A stretch of 64,000 nt of DNA, taken from positions 1,550,001 to 1,614,000 of the forward strand of contig NZ_CP067377.1 of assembly GCF_019565455.1 (NCBI RefSeq), in the 5' to 3' direction. The stretch is from Flavobacterium oreochromis (GTDB lineage: Bacteria; Bacteroidota; Bacteroidia; Flavobacteriales; Flavobacteriaceae). Position 1 is the stretch's first letter, and every line of letters starts with the position of its first letter. The notes below the pieces were generated by a model. It ran no database searches. It saw only the letters and a program-made list of their open reading frames with translations, and was not told where the DNA came from. Below are positions 35,713-47,683 of the stretch, piece after piece. Both the position numbers and the translations under genes were made by a program.

Positions 35713-38546
35713 TTAATGGGCTTCCAACCAGTCTTTTCCTAATCCAATTTCTACTTCTAATGGAACTGTAAGTTTAAAAGCATTTTCCATTTCTTCTTTG
35801 ATCATAGGTTGAATTTTTTCTAATTCTGAATTATGTACATCAAATACTAATTCGTCATGAACTTGTAGTAACATTTTTGATTGATAGTTTTCTTCCTTCA
35901 AACGTTTGTGAATATTGATCATTGCAATCTTAATGATATCAGCGGCACTTCCTTGTATAGGAGCATTTACGGCATTACGCTCTGCTGCACCACGTACTAC
36001 AGCATTCGCTGAATTAATATCTTTTAAGTAACGACGACGACCTGAGATGGTTTCAACGTATCCATTTTCGCGTGCAAAATCAATTTGATTTGTAATGTAT
36101 GATTTTAGTTTAGGGTAGGTCTTGTAATAAGCATCAATTAGCTCAGCACTTTCTTTTCTTGATAATGAAGTTTGGTTGCTTAAGCCAAATGCAGAAACGC
36201 CATAGATGATTCCAAAGTTTACGGTTTTCGCGTTACTACGTTGTTCTTTTGTTACTTCATCTAACGTAACGTTAAAAACTTTTGCGGCAGTACTTTTATG
36301 AATGTCTTCATTGTTTTGAAAAGCATTAATCATAGTGTCTTCACCAGAAAGTGCCGCTATAATGCGTAACTCAATTTGTGAATAATCGGCAGAAAGTAAA
36401 GTGTAGTTTTCGTTACGTGCAATAAAAGCTTTTCGAATTTGACGACCTCTTTCTGTTCTTATAGGGATATTTTGTAGGTTAGGATTGTTTGAGCTTAATC
36501 TTCCTGTGGCTGCCACTGTTTGCATGTAATCAGTGTGTACACGCGCTGTTTTGTGGTTAACTTGTTGGGGGAGAGCATCTACGTAAGTACTTTTTAATTT
36601 TACAAGCTGACGCCATTCTAGGATGTCTTGTACTATTTTGTGTTCATTAGCAAGATAGCTTAGTACTTCTTCGCCTGTTGCATATTGTCCTGTTTTTGTT
36701 TTTTTTTGTTTTGTTCCTCCAATTTGAAGTTTTTCAAAAAGGATATCTCCTAATTGTTTAGGTGAAGCTAAATTAAATTTTTGACCAGCTTGTTCGTATA
36801 TATTATTTTCAATTGTTTCAATTTCTTTTAGCATGTCTAAAGACATTAGTTTTAGGAACTCTTGATCTAGGTTAATGCCTTCTCGTTCCATATCGGCTAA
36901 AACTTGTACAAGGGGAATTTCTATTTCATCAAATAGTTTTTTAGTGCCCACTCGTTCTAAAATAGGTTGAAAATGATCCTTTAATTGGTATGTAATATCA
37001 GCATCTTCTACAGCGTATTCTTTAATGTTTTCCAGTGTTACTTGACGCATTGATAGTTGATTTTTTCCTTTTTTTCCAATTAAAGCCTCGATGGGTTTAG
37101 GACTGTATTGTAAGTATGTTTCTGATAATACATCCATATTATGACGCATATCAGGATTGATTAAGTAATGGGCTATCATTGTGTCAAATAAAGGCCCTTT
37201 TATTTCAATTTCGTAATTAGCTAAAATTTTTAAATCGTATTTAATGTTTTGTCCTATTTTAGTAATAGATTCATTTTCGAAAAAAGGTTTGAATTTATGA
37301 ATTAATTCTTTGGCTTCATCCTGATTTTCCGGGAAAGGAATATAAAAACCTTTTCCTTTTTCCCATGAAAGAGCTAGACCAACTAATTCAGCATTTGTTG
37401 TGTCTATTCCTGTTGTTTCAGTGTCAAAACATACAGCCGTTTGTTGTAATAGATTTTGTAGTAGTAAGTTCGTAGGTAAATTGCCATTTACTATTTGGTA
37501 AAAATGAGGTGTGTTTTCTAGATTTGTGTATTGAAAACCTGAAGTAGGTTCATTGTTTTCTTGGTCGGAAAAACCAAATAAATCCATTTGATTTTCAGGC
37601 GTTTTTTTTGAACTTTTTTAGTAGAAGAATCATTAGTGTCTATTTCGTCATATTCTTTTCCTCCTCCAAAAAGCTTGTCAAACTGAGCTTTCATCTGGCG
37701 AAACTCTAATTCTTGAAATAGAGCATCTGTTTTTTCAATATCGGGTTTAGAAAGTTCAAAACTTTCTTCGTCAAATTCTACAGGGCAATCTAGTAGGATG
37801 GTGGCTAATTTTTTAGAAAGAATTCCCTTTTCTTTATTGTTCTCAATGTTTTCTTTCATTTTTCCTTTTAACTGATCTGTGTTGGCTAAAAGGTTTTCCA
37901 TAGAGCCATATTCAGCTAATAATTTTTTGGCTGTTTTTTCTCCTACTCCAGGTAAGCCAGGAATATTATCTACAGCATCTCCCATCATTCCTAAAAAGTC
38001 AATAACTTGTAAAGGATCTTGTACTTCAAATTTTGCTTTTACTTCTTCTATTCCCCAGATTTCAATATCGTTTCCAGCGCGTGAAGGACGGTACATAAAA
38101 ATGTTTTCAGAAACTAATTGTCCAAAGTCTTTATCAGGTGTAACCATAAATACCTGATACCCCTCCTTTTCTGCTTTTTTTGCTAAAGTTCCTATTAAAT
38201 CATCAGCTTCATATCCGTTAACCTCTATAATAGGTATGTGCATGGCGTTTAGGATTTCTTGTATATAAGGTACTGCAATTTTTATTGCTTCAGGAGTTTC
38301 ATCTCTATTAGCTTTGTATTCGGTAAACATTTCTAAACGATAATTACTACCTCCTTTATCAAATGCTACTGCTAAATGATCAGGTTTTTCTCGTTTGATA
38401 ACATCCATTAAGGAGTTCATAAAGCCTATAATGGCTGAAGTGTCTAATCCTTTAGAGTTAATTCTAGGGTTCTTAATGAAAGCATAATAACCTCTAAAAA
38501 TAAGCGCGTAAGCGTCAAGAAGAAATAAACGTTTTTGTGTTGACAT
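35713..38546 (-). CDS. polA: DNA polymerase I (frameshifted)
   Basis: About 944 residues after correcting one base in the run near 37605-37612. Start at 38546 (MSTQKRLFLLDAYALIFRGYY). Order: 5'-nuclease (EVNGYEADDLIGT, MMGDAVDNIPGLPGVGEKTA), 3'-5' exonuclease with all three motifs (CFDTETTGID, NIKYD, YAVEDAD), then the polymerase with motif A LLSADYSQIELR, motif B RSNAKTVNFGIIYG and motif C VHDELVFD. The exonuclease acidic residues are kept, so proofreading is expected. It fills gaps in repair and removes RNA primers. It is essential or near essential in most bacteria. Confidence 0.96.
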
Positions 38547-38761
38547 GATTATTATTTTGTAAGCATTCAAAAATACAAAACTTGTTACATACTGAACTTA
38601 ATTACAAAATAAGATTTTATAAATCTTATTTGATTTTTTTGTGATATGGCTATAAATGGTGTGTTAAGTTTTTGTTTTTTTAGGATGATTATTTTATTCT
38701 ATAAAAAAAAAGAGTTAATTTTATAAGTAGTTCTAAATATTTGAAATTAATTTATGTAATA

Positions 38762-40252
38762 ATGGAAAAAATAAAAGCCCTAAAGAAACCATTGATTACC
38801 TACTTGTTGTTTTTCCTATTTGTAAGCACTAATTTTTTAGCTCAAGTAGGAATTGGTACAATGACACCTGATGCTAGTTCTATTTTAGATATAGTATCTA
38901 GTGATAAAGGAATGCTAACCCCTAGAATGACAACAGCTCAAAGGTTGGCAATTGTCAGTCCTGCAAACGGATTGTTTGTCTATGATACGGATTTAAAATC
39001 ACTTTACTTTTATGATACAACATCTGTAAGTTGGGTCAGAATTAATACAAATTCAGATGGTCGTCTAAAATATAAATTAATAAAGTCTACAGATGTTTTA
39101 GCTACTGTTTTAGCAGATGAACTTAGTGCTGGTGGAGGTTCTAAATATCTTTTAGATTCAGCAACTTTATATGAAATAAATGGTACAATCAATCTAAATT
39201 TTCCAATAGAAATAAATAATGCTTATGTCAGTGGTCAAGATTCAGGAGAGGATAAGTTAATAAGGTCTTCAGGGGATCTTTTTGTAGGTACTACAGGAGG
39301 AAGTATTAGGATTTTAACTTTATCAGCTCCTTCTGGAAATGTTTTTAATATAGATGGAGGAGGAACGGCAAGTCTTATTTTTAGAGATTGTATAGTAGCA
39401 AGTTCTACATCTGTTGGTGTGTTAAAGAATTTTTCAATCGTTTTTTTGAGCATTGTTCAATATTATGGAAATGCAAATGGAGTAGTTTATGAAAATGTAG
39501 CAAGATTACTACTTAGTAATACAGGCTGGTTTAGTAATAATGGAGGAATATATGAAAAATTAAATGGTACATTTTCATTAGCTGCAAAACAAGGAGGGTT
39601 TAGTGAAGTTACAGGAGCGAGTATAGGATTTGATGTCTCTTCAAATCCCGTTATTACAGGTGATGCAACATTAGAATCCACTGTTTTTACAGGAACTCTT
39701 ACAACAGGTAAGTATGTTAATTCTTATACGGTGGGAGGTTATACAGGCTATAATTTTAACAATAATTGGAATGTTCGTTGTCCTGGTATTCCAACCGAAA
39801 CTGATGCTTCAGCAGTTGGTGATTTTGCAGTTGATTATCCTGTAGGGAGTGGTGCCTCTACATCATTTAATACTTCTAATCCTAGTAATATTGTGAAGAT
39901 TCAAGGAGTCTCAACTTCTACTAATTTATTCCGATTTACTACAGATAGTGGAGTAAGTAATAGATTGCGATACTCAGGGAAAAAGAAAAGAATCTTTCAA
40001 GTAAGTGGCTCAATTTCTTTTCAAGTGCCAGCTGTTGGAACCTATATAATTTATATTGCTAAGAATGGTACCGTTATTTCTCAGTATAAGATATATGGAA
40101 GAGGATTGGCGACTAATGATATAGTTGTTTTGCCTTTAAATGCTTCTGTAGAACTCTCTAATAATGATTATATAGAAGTTTATGGTCAACGTTACACAGG
40201 AGGTACAACGGATGCAATAATAACTCCTAATATGACCTTAATTGTTAAATAG
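38762..40252 (+). CDS. Secreted surface protein with the GIGT..PDASS..LDI start
   Basis: About 496 residues from ATG 38762 ([16 protein letters not shown]); an upstream ATG at 38741 would lengthen the signal peptide. After the signal, [32 protein letters not shown] and [16 protein letters not shown] form the module that in Bacteroidota precedes head or tail-fibre-like domains. The rest is a Gly/Ser/Thr-rich beta region ending with a jelly-roll-like domain ([31 protein letters not shown]). A surface filament or adhesin component is a guess. No T9SS C-terminal domain was noted. Confidence 0.7.
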   Translation: MEKIKALKKPLITYLLFFLFVSTNFLAQVGIGTMTPDASSILDIVSSDKGMLTPRMTTAQRLAIVSPANGLFVYDTDLKSLYFYDTTSVSWVRINTNSDGRLKYKLIKSTDVLATVLADELSAGGGSKYLLDSATLYEINGTINLNFPIEINNAYVSGQDSGEDKLIRSSGDLFVGTTGGSIRILTLSAPSGNVFNIDGGGTASLIFRDCIVASSTSVGVLKNFSIVFLSIVQYYGNANGVVYENVARLLLSNTGWFSNNGGIYEKLNGTFSLAAKQGGFSEVTGASIGFDVSSNPVITGDATLESTVFTGTLTTGKYVNSYTVGGYTGYNFNNNWNVRCPGIPTETDASAVGDFAVDYPVGSGASTSFNTSNPSNIVKIQGVSTSTNLFRFTTDSGVSNRLRYSGKKKRIFQVSGSISFQVPAVGTYIIYIAKNGTVISQYKIYGRGLATNDIVVLPLNASVELSNNDYIEVYGQRYTGGTTDAIITPNMTLIVK

Positions 40253-40772
40253 AGAATTTATGATTAAAAATATTTTACCTTAATAATTTTATTTTTTTAC
40301 TTAATAATAGAGATTAATGACATATAAATTATTTTAGTTCATTTACTATAATTTTTCTATTGCATAAATTGTAATAATCTAATTGTTATTTTTTTGAAAG
40401 AAGGATCTTTGTTCGTGAATTAGTAGGTTTTTATTTTTTGATGGGTGTAAACATGTTTAGAAGTGAGTTTATTTCTAAAAGAAATAGAAAACAAACTTAC
40501 TTCTAAATTTGTTTTCAATAGAAATTAAATAATGAAATATTGTTAGATATTAACCTAGGTTTACAATTTATTTTTTAGATCTCATCTGGTTATCTCTCCT
40601 AAACAATAGCTTTAGTTTTGATTTGTGTAGTTTTGATTAGAATACATGTTTCTGGTAATGAGTGTTTTGTGAATTAGCAGAAGTTTATTTTAGTTTTAAA
40701 ATATGAAAGTTCTGTTAAAAGGTAATAGAAACTTAAACATGATTTTGTTACTTTGCTTGAAAATGATTTAAG
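40253..40772. other. 520-base AT-rich intergenic region
   Basis: No gene, repeat or stable hairpin was noticed; it only holds the promoter region of the metallophosphoesterase gene. Confidence 0.5.
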
Positions 40773-42007
40773 ATGTTGTTTCGATTTATAGTGGTTGCGG
40801 TTTTATTGTTACTTGTAGAAATTTATTCATTGCAAGCCTTTCGAACTTTAATTCGTTCAAAATGGATATTTTGGGGAGGAGTAGGCATAAGTGTATTAAT
40901 TTATATATTTATATTTTATACCGTTTTTAATTTTGATCGTAAGGTAGGACAAACAAAGCAAAGTTTGTTTGCGCTTGGTTTGTTGCTTACAGTTTATTTG
41001 CCAAAAATTGTTTTAGCTCTTTTTATGTTTGGCGAAGATGTTTTTCGTTTTATTTCAGGGGTTACTAATTACTTTATTGAATATGATAGCCGAAATACTT
41101 TTTTACCTGAAAGAAGAAAATTTGTTAGCCAAGTAGCTTTAGGAATGGCTGCAATTCCTTTTTATCATTGATTTATGGCGTTACAAAAGGGAAATATAAT
41201 TTTAAAGTTTTTAAGCAAAATTTATTTTTTGATGATTTGCCAGATGCTTTTGATGGGTTTACAATTACCCATATTTCAGATATTCATTCTGGTAGTTTTG
41301 ATGATCCAGAAAAAATACAGCATGCAATTGACTTGATTAATAGGCAAGATTCTGATATTTTATTGTTTACAGGTGATATAGTAAATGCAAAAGCAGAAGA
41401 AATGTACCCTTGGATTTCTACTTTTAAGGGTATTAAAGAACATCGTTTTGGTAAATTTTCTGTTTTAGGAAATCATGATTATGGAGCTTATGTAGAGTGG
41501 GATTCACAAGAGGCAAAAGTTCAAAATTTTGAAGCAATAAAAGGATTGCATAAACAAATAGATTTTAAATTGTTATTAAATGAACATATTAAGATTCGTA
41601 AAGGAGATCAAGAGTTCGCTTTAGTCGGAGTTGAAAATTGGGGGAAACATTTTGGGATGATAGGTGATATAGATAAAGCATCAGAAGGATTAACAGAAGC
41701 GGATTTTAAAATTTTGATGAGTCATGATCCAAGTCATTGGGAAGAAGTAGTGAAGCACCATGATAAGAAATTTCATTTAACATTAAGTGGACATACACAC
41801 GGAATGCAATTTGGAATAGAAATTCCAGGTTATTTTAAATGGAGTTTAGCACAGTATATGTATAAACAATGGGCGGGTTGTTATGAATATTTAGGTCGTT
41901 ATATTTATGTAAATAGAGGGTTTGGATTTCATGCATATCCAGGAAGAGTAGGTATTATGCCAGAAATAACAGTCATTCAGTTAAAAAAGTCTCAAAAATT
42001 AGCATAA
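40773..42007 (+). CDS. Membrane-anchored calcineurin-like metallophosphoesterase (frameshifted)
   Basis: About 411 residues after restoring one T near 41160 (…AAIPFLSLIYGVTKGKY…). The N-terminal 130 residues have four hydrophobic segments. The catalytic part shows the full metal set: ITHISDIHSG, LFTGDIVN, LGNHDYG, MSHDPSHW and SGHTHGMQFG. Such YkuE-like enzymes cut phosphodiesters at or near the membrane; some act on lipid-linked phosphates. Followed by a thioredoxin-like gene after 52 bases. Confidence 0.87.
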
Positions 42008-42059
42008 ATCACTAAAAATAGTATATTTGTAATGCAAATTGTATTTAAAAAGTACGTAT

Positions 42060-42356
42060 ATGTCAAAATTTGGTGAGTTAATAGGTGCTCATGTTCCTGT
42101 TTTAATTGATTTTTATACTGATTGGAACGAAGCTTCTCAGTCTATGCACCCTGTTATAAAAGATGTAGCAGCAGCATTAGGAGATAAGGCCAAAGTGATA
42201 AAGATTGACGTGGATAAAAATCAAGAATTAGCAGAAGCACTTCGTATAAAAGGATTACCGACCTTGATGATTTATAAAGATGGGCAAATGAAATGGCGTC
42301 AGTCAGGTGAATTAGATGCTAATACTATTATTAATCTTGTCCAAGAACAGTTTTAA
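42060..42356 (+). CDS. Thioredoxin-like protein without the CxxC site
   Basis: A 98-residue thioredoxin fold. ATG 42060 gives MSKFGELIGAHVPVLIDFYTDW; the upstream 42039 start adds a segment not expected. The site WCGPC is replaced by WNEAS, so no dithiol chemistry is possible, whereas the cis-Pro loop GLPT and KDGQMKWRQSGELD are kept. It is probably a binding protein or chaperone. It overlaps the convergent NodB gene by four bases at its end. Confidence 0.8.
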   Translation: MSKFGELIGAHVPVLIDFYTDWNEASQSMHPVIKDVAAALGDKAKVIKIDVDKNQELAEALRIKGLPTLMIYKDGQMKWRQSGELDANTIINLVQEQF

Positions 42357-43007
42357 TTTCTTATAACATCAAAAGTAAAGCCTTTTTTCTTATAAAAAGC
42401 TAAAGCTTTTGGAAGACAATTTTTTAAATGATGATAAGCTTTTTGGCTATCATGAAAGACAATAATGCTACCTGGTTCTACTTTTTGGGTAGCATTTTTT
42501 ATACATTCACCATTGCTAATAGATGGATCAAAATCAGCTGTTAATATATCCCACATTATAATTTTATAACCTTTACTACGAAGAAATTTAGATTGTTTAG
42601 GTGTGATTTTTCCATAAGGAGGACGAAATAGTTTTGGGTATGCAAAATTCTGTTTATTGTTTTGAAAATCAGAGATTGCTCTTTCACATAAATAAACCTC
42701 TTCGATATAGTCTTGAAAATTAGTTTTCCATCCGTTCTTATGATTATAAGTATGATTGCTTACCGTATGGCCTTCCTTTAAGATTCTTTTAAAAATTCCT
42801 GGGTAAAGTATTATGTTTTTTCCAATACAGAAAAAAAGTTGCCTTGATATTGTTTTCTTTTAGAAGGTTTAAAACCCATTCTGTAACGTCAGGAGTAGGA
42901 CCGTCATCAAAAGTGAGGTAAATGGTTTTAGATTTATTAGGAATAGACCATATTTGATTATTAAATAGCCATTTAATCAAACGATGTGTTTTTATCCAAT
43001 AAAACAT
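42353..43007 (-). CDS. NodB-type polysaccharide deacetylase (frameshifted)
   Basis: About 217 residues after joining frames broken near 42830. N-terminal hydrophobic KWLFNNQIW, then motif 1 IYLTFDDGPTPD, motif 2 EGHTVSNHTYNH, motif 3 LFRPPYGKIT, motif 4 MWDILTADFDP and motif 5 GSIIVFHDSQKA. All metal and acid/base residues of the family are there. It removes acetyl groups from peptidoglycan or other N-acetylated glycans in the envelope. The frame break lies after the motif ATFF and is likely a sequence error. Confidence 0.85.
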
Positions 43008-43035
43008 TTTGCTTTTTAGTTTTTGGTAAGGAGAA

Positions 43036-43078
43036 CTCAGTGTTCAATATACATTTTTTGTTTTTAGAACACTGAGAT
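43036..43078. terminator. Long hairpin between NodB and DUF2723 genes
   Basis: CTCAGTGTTC (43036-43045) and GAACACTGAG (43067-43076), further extended by GTAAGG/CCTTAC. It ends the DUF2723 transcript. Confidence 0.65.
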
Positions 43079-43091
43079 GCCCTTACTGATT

Positions 43092-46000
43092 TTATTCCAT
43101 TTCTACTTCAAAGAAAGGGAAGCGTTTATTAAGATTGTTGAAAGCTTCTTTTTCTTGATTATGAAATTCTTTGTCTTTGTATGTTCTAGTGATTTCTAGT
43201 AATCCTTTGTAACGCATTAAATCCGTATAAATGTCACTAGCAAAGAATTGACGTTGATCACTTTGAGGCAATTCGCTATAATAGCGTAATTCATCTTGAT
43301 ATTTTAACGCTATTTTCTTTATTATTTCGTGTGCTTTTTCTTTTTTCCCAGTTTGTAATAACCTTCCGCAAAAGGATCGATTAAGCTATAAAATCCATAA
43401 TATTCGATAGGTGTTTTTGATAAAGCCAAGTCAATTATCTTTTCAGCCTTAGCTGTTTTTCCTTCATTAATTAAGTTCGTCATTAGACGTGCCATATGGG
43501 TACGATATGAAATACAATTTTTACGTGTTTGTGGATCGTGATAGATAGAAGGGCTATCTCCATTGCCCCATTGTAATTTAGTAAAAATATTGTATGTTTT
43601 ATCAGTATCCATTTGTCCCATATCAAAATTATATGCTTCTTTAGGAAGAGGTGTTTTAATAGGAACTAATTTGTAGATCATACCATCTAACTGTAAATAC
43701 TCTTTCATCCATATATAGTCATCATCACCAAAAGCTCCTGTTGAGAAATAAATAGGACGTTTCCAGTTATTCTTTCTGACAATATCTAACATCATAAGAC
43801 GATTTTTGTATAAAGCTCCTCCTTTAATATCAATATCAATATATGGAACAATAGAATCATTGTCTTTTGGATTTACTATTTTATTAGAAATTACTGATTT
43901 TTTGTCTACAGGGATTCTAATTTTATTAGTTGGATAAAACTGTACTTTCTGACCGTTTCTTAATTCAATTAACGTTCTAGGGTCATCACTATGGGCGAAT
44001 TCCATAAATTCATCAATACTGATTCGATCTTTTGTTCTTTCTTCATAAATTAGGTAATCACGTTTGCCATCAACATAATCTTTGTGTTCAAAAGATAAAG
44101 GAATAGGGTCTGATTCATATGCTTTTTTACGCATAGAATCAATATACCAATCGGTCATTAATAGACTAGTATTTACAATTCTTACATCTGTTCTATAGCC
44201 TTCTATTTCTTGTACATACCATAAAGGGAAAGTGTCATTATCACCAATAGTAAATAAGATTGCATTTTTATCACAAGAATCTAAATATGCTTTAGCATCT
44301 GTTACAGCGGTGTATTTGTTTGAGCGGTCATGATCATCCCAGTTTTCGGAGGCCATTAAAACAGGTGCTCCTAATAAAGAAACTGTTAGGCTTATAGGTA
44401 GTGCAATTTTAGGTTGTATGTATTGTTTGATAGATTCAAAAAGAGCATAAACACCTAGACCTATCCAAATTGCAAATACATAAAAAGAACCCACTAAGGC
44501 ATAATCACGTTCACGAACTTCAAAAGGACGCTCATTCAAATATATTTTAAGTGCTAAACCTGTGAATAAGAATAAAGAGAGTAAAACGTAAAAAGATTTT
44601 AAATCTTTTTTAGCATGGAAATAGAACCCCATCAATCCTAAGATAAATGGAATAAAATAATATACATTTCGTCCTTTATTATTTTTCCAATCAGCAGGTA
44701 AATTATCTTGTTTTGTAAGGCGTGCATTATCAAGTAATGATATACCACTTAACCAATTTCCATCTTTCAGGTCATAATTTCCTTGTTCGTCATTTTGGCG
44801 TCCTGTAAAATTCCACATTAAATACCTCCAATACATATACCCAAACTGATATTCAATCATAAATCTAAGATTGTCAAAAGTGCTAGGTTTTTCGATATTT
44901 AAGTATTCTCCATATGACTTTAAGAATTTATCGTAATCTTCTAAATCTAATTTTCCAGCTCTAAAAGCATTTCTGAACTCAGATACAACTTGTAGTAATT
45001 CTTGTTCTTGATTGTATTCTTCTTTTACTGAAAATTCAAGAGGTGAAGTGAATTTCATATAATTTACATTATGTTCACTACTCCATAGACGAGGTAATAT
45101 TGCTTTATGATTATCATCTGTATTTTGAATAGCATTTTTGTAGTCATTTACAATTACATATTTACCAGTCTTATAATCACGTTCATAATTAGGTTTTTCA
45201 TCTAAATACGGGTTGTTTTCATCTAATCCGGCATAAGTGTCTGAAAACTGAGGGCCATAGAAGAGTTTTTGTTCTCCATATTGTTCGCGGTTATAGTATG
45301 CTAAAAGCTCCCGAGCGTCTGATGGTTTGTTTTCGTTGATAGGAGTATCTGCATTAGCACGAATAGGAAGCATTAACCAAGTTGAAAAACCTACGAATAT
45401 GAATAAGATGGCTAGAAGAATAGTGTTAAAAAGAACCTTTCCTTTTTGTTGAGTATATTTTAATCCAAAGTAGAAAAAAGCAATTAAAATTACAGTAGCT
45501 AGGATAGTTCCTGAATTAAAAGGGAGTCCTATGTTATTTACAATGAAGACTTCGGTGGCTCCAAAGAAAGTCATTGTCCAAGGTAATAGTAATTTGAATA
45601 TGAATAATAATACAGAAATTACTACAATATTAGCAATTATAAAGCCTTTTATTGTTACGTTTTTATAGTGTTTGAAATAATATAAAAACCCAATAGAAGG
45701 AATGGTTAATAAAGCCATAAAGTGAACACCAAACGATAATCCTACTACTAATGCTATTAGTAATAACCAGCGATTTCCTTTTGGTTGATCCATGTCTGCT
45801 TCCCAGCGTAGTCCAAGCCAAAATAAAATAGAAATCAAGAAGGTAGCCATTGCATATACTTCTGCCTCTACAGCATTAAACCAAAAACTATCGGAAAAAG
45901 TGAAAGCTAATGCTCCTACAAAAGCACTTCCTAAAATAGCAATGCTATTGGTTTTGTTTAATTCTTTCTCAGAACTAATAAATTTTCTTAAAAGAATTGT

Positions 46001-46294
46001 TGCGGACCAGAATAGAAATAAGATAGTAAATGCACTTGATACCACTGACATCATGTTTACCATTAAAGCAATATTTTCTTTGTTAATTGCAAACATGGAA
46101 AAGAAAGCTCCGAGCATTTGATATAAAGGAGCTCCTGGTGGGTGTCCTACTTCTAGTTTAGCAGAAGTAGAGATGTATTCTCCACAATCCCAAAAACTCA
46201 TTGTAGGTTCAACGGTTAGTGAATAAACAACCAGTGCAATAAAAAAAGTAACCCAACCTAGTAGGGTGTTCCATTTTTTGAAGTTGAATGACAT
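43092..46294 (-). CDS. DUF2723 (GT117-like) membrane protein (frameshifted near the end)
   Basis: About 1067 residues. The N-terminal half has roughly a dozen membrane segments with the family hallmark TMSFWDCGEYISTSAKLEVGHPPGAP and HFMALLTIPS. The C-terminal half is soluble with the conserved NYMKFTSPLEFSVKEEY and ILFTIGDNDTFPLWYVQE motifs and a TPR-like helical tail. A change in the A-run near 43345 ends the frame early at 43322; the tail continues to LNKRFPFFEVEME, stop at 43092. Members are suggested O-glycosyltransferases (GT-C type) in the inner membrane; the substrate is unproven. Confidence 0.85.
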
Positions 46295-46423
46295 ATAAAT
46301 AGTTAAGTGTTTTTAAATTTTAACACAAAGAAACTATTTTTTGTGTAAAGAAAAGGTTAAAAATAAAATTTTTAATTTTTTTCATTAAAACTTTTGTAGA
46401 ACTGAAAAAAGGATGTATATTTG

Positions 46424-46431
46424 CACTCGCA
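46424..46431 (+). promoter_or_regulatory. Promoter -7 element of tRNA-Gln copy 1
   Basis: TATATTTG (coordinates approximate to one or two bases) followed by GCACTCGCAAAACGG. The same block occurs ahead of the second tRNA-Gln, and its first part ahead of tRNA-Gly. Confidence 0.6.
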
Positions 46432-46454
46432 AAACGGAAGTCTTGTGAGTTTAA

Positions 46455-46525
46455 TGGTCTATGGTGTAACGGTAACACTACTGATTTTGGTTCAGTCATT
46501 CAAGGTTCGAATCCTTGTAGACCAA
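46455..46525 (+). tRNA. tRNA-Gln (anticodon TTG), copy 1
   Basis: Acceptor TGGTCTA/TAGACCA, D-arm with AACGG, anticodon arm ACTGA-TTTTGGT-TCAGT giving TTG, T-arm CAAGG-TTCGAAT-CCTTG. No encoded CCA. The sequence is identical to copy 2 at 46798. Confidence 0.96.
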
Positions 46526-46529
46526 CAGA

Positions 46530-46558
46530 AAAGCCCTGAGTGATCAGGGCTTTTTTTG
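46530..46558 (+). terminator. Terminator of tRNA-Gln copy 1
   Basis: AAAGCCCTGA (46530-46539) with TCAGGGCTTT (46544-46553), then T-run. Confidence 0.85.
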
Positions 46559-46797
46559 TTTTGATCCTTTGAAATGTTGGGTTGTGTTTTTGTGTAATTT
46601 TGGAAATTAACCATGTACTTCGATTGGTTTGGAGAAAATGAAGTTTATGTTTTTTTTTTTTTTTTTTGTAAATATTTGGTTTTAAGCATATTGTGTTTGG
46701 TGTTGATTTAGTGTTGTTTTTTTGGGAAAAAAAGTTGGAAATAATTAAAAAAAGTTTGTATATTTGCACTCGCAAAACGGAAGTATTGTAGGTTTAA

Positions 46798-46868
46798 TGG
46801 TCTATGGTGTAACGGTAACACTACTGATTTTGGTTCAGTCATTCAAGGTTCGAATCCTTGTAGACCAA
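46798..46868 (+). tRNA. tRNA-Gln (anticodon TTG), copy 2
   Basis: Same 71 bases as copy 1. It has its own TATATTTG promoter block about 35 bases upstream and a slightly changed terminator (46873-46898). It is therefore a duplicated whole unit rather than a two-tRNA operon. Confidence 0.96.
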
Positions 46869-46872
46869 CAAG

Positions 46873-46899
46873 AAAGCTCTGAGAAATCAGGGCTTTTTT
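46873..46899 (+). terminator. Terminator of tRNA-Gln copy 2
   Basis: AAAGCTCTGA (46873-46882) with TCAGGGCTTT (46887-46896); one G:T pair where copy 1 has G:C. Positions 46900-47199 hold no gene and are unusually G/T-rich. Confidence 0.75.
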
Positions 46900-47199
46900 A
46901 TTTTGTAGATATTTGAAATGAGAGGGTTTTGACTTGGGGGCTAATTTAAAGGGAATGGTTTTATTGTTTTTGATTCTGGCTTCTTAAAGTTGTTTTTTGT
47001 TTTGGTGAATATTGTTTCTTTATTGTTTTTAAGGATGTGTGAAGGGTGTTGATTGTTTTTTTATTTAAAGTTTTAGTTTGTGAATTTTGATAAAGTTGAT
47101 TTGCTTGTTTTTTGAAAAGAAAACAAGTGGGTTTTCTTTTTGGGATGATCTAGTTTGTTTTCTTGGGTTTTAATTTTGGGTTAAGTTTTTTGGTGTTGT

Positions 47200-47571
47200 A
47201 TGGCAACTTTTGTGATTAGTAAGCGTTTGGATGGTTATTATAAATTTGAATTTGTTTCTAGAAAAGGTAAGACGATAATGACTAGTGATAGTTATGAGCT
47301 GCGTTTTGAGTGTGAGGAGGATATAGATCGATTAAAATTGTCTTTGGAACAAGCAACGATAATGCGTTTTAAGACGCCTAGTGGAAAGTTTTATTTTCGT
47401 TTGATTGTGGATAAGCGAGAGATGGCTACGAGTCGTAAGTATACTACTCAGTTGTTGATGCAGCGTGGGGTAGATGAGATGATGCGGTCTGCTGTTTTTG
47501 CAGAGGTGTTAGATTTTGCAGCTAATGAGTTTGTGTTTCCGGAGTTGGAGGTTTTTGCTGTTGAGGTTTGA
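47200..47571 (+). CDS. YegP-like protein (two DUF1508 units)
   Basis: A 123-residue protein made of two similar units: FVISKRLDGYYKFEFVSRKGKTIMTSDSYELR and MRFKTPSGKFYFRLIVDKREMATSRKYTTQ, each with the YegP pattern of F-x-F/R-L and a turn before a SxxY helix start. YegP proteins are small beta-alpha dimers of unknown role. The gene is strikingly rich in GAG, GTG and TTG codons, unlike most neighbours, matching the G/T-rich tract just upstream. Confidence 0.72.
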   Translation: MATFVISKRLDGYYKFEFVSRKGKTIMTSDSYELRFECEEDIDRLKLSLEQATIMRFKTPSGKFYFRLIVDKREMATSRKYTTQLLMQRGVDEMMRSAVFAEVLDFAANEFVFPELEVFAVEV

Positions 47572-47633
47572 GAGTTTTTTTGGGGAAACTCTGTTTTGGA
47601 TGAATGTTCAGGATGGGGTTTTTGTTGTAAAAT

Positions 47634-47662
47634 AAAAAAGCCCCGAAAATCGGAGCTTTTGA
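47634..47662. terminator. Bidirectional terminator
   Basis: AAAAAGCCCCGA and TCGGAGCTTTT around AAA, between two convergent genes (YegP-like and the small lipoprotein). Confidence 0.75.
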
Positions 47663-47683
47663 AAAATATTAGATTTTATCTAA

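Noticed and set aside
46500..46775. Minus-strand 91-residue frame across tRNA-Gln
   Set aside because: Overlaps a tRNA gene and its terminator and is low-complexity; a shadow frame.
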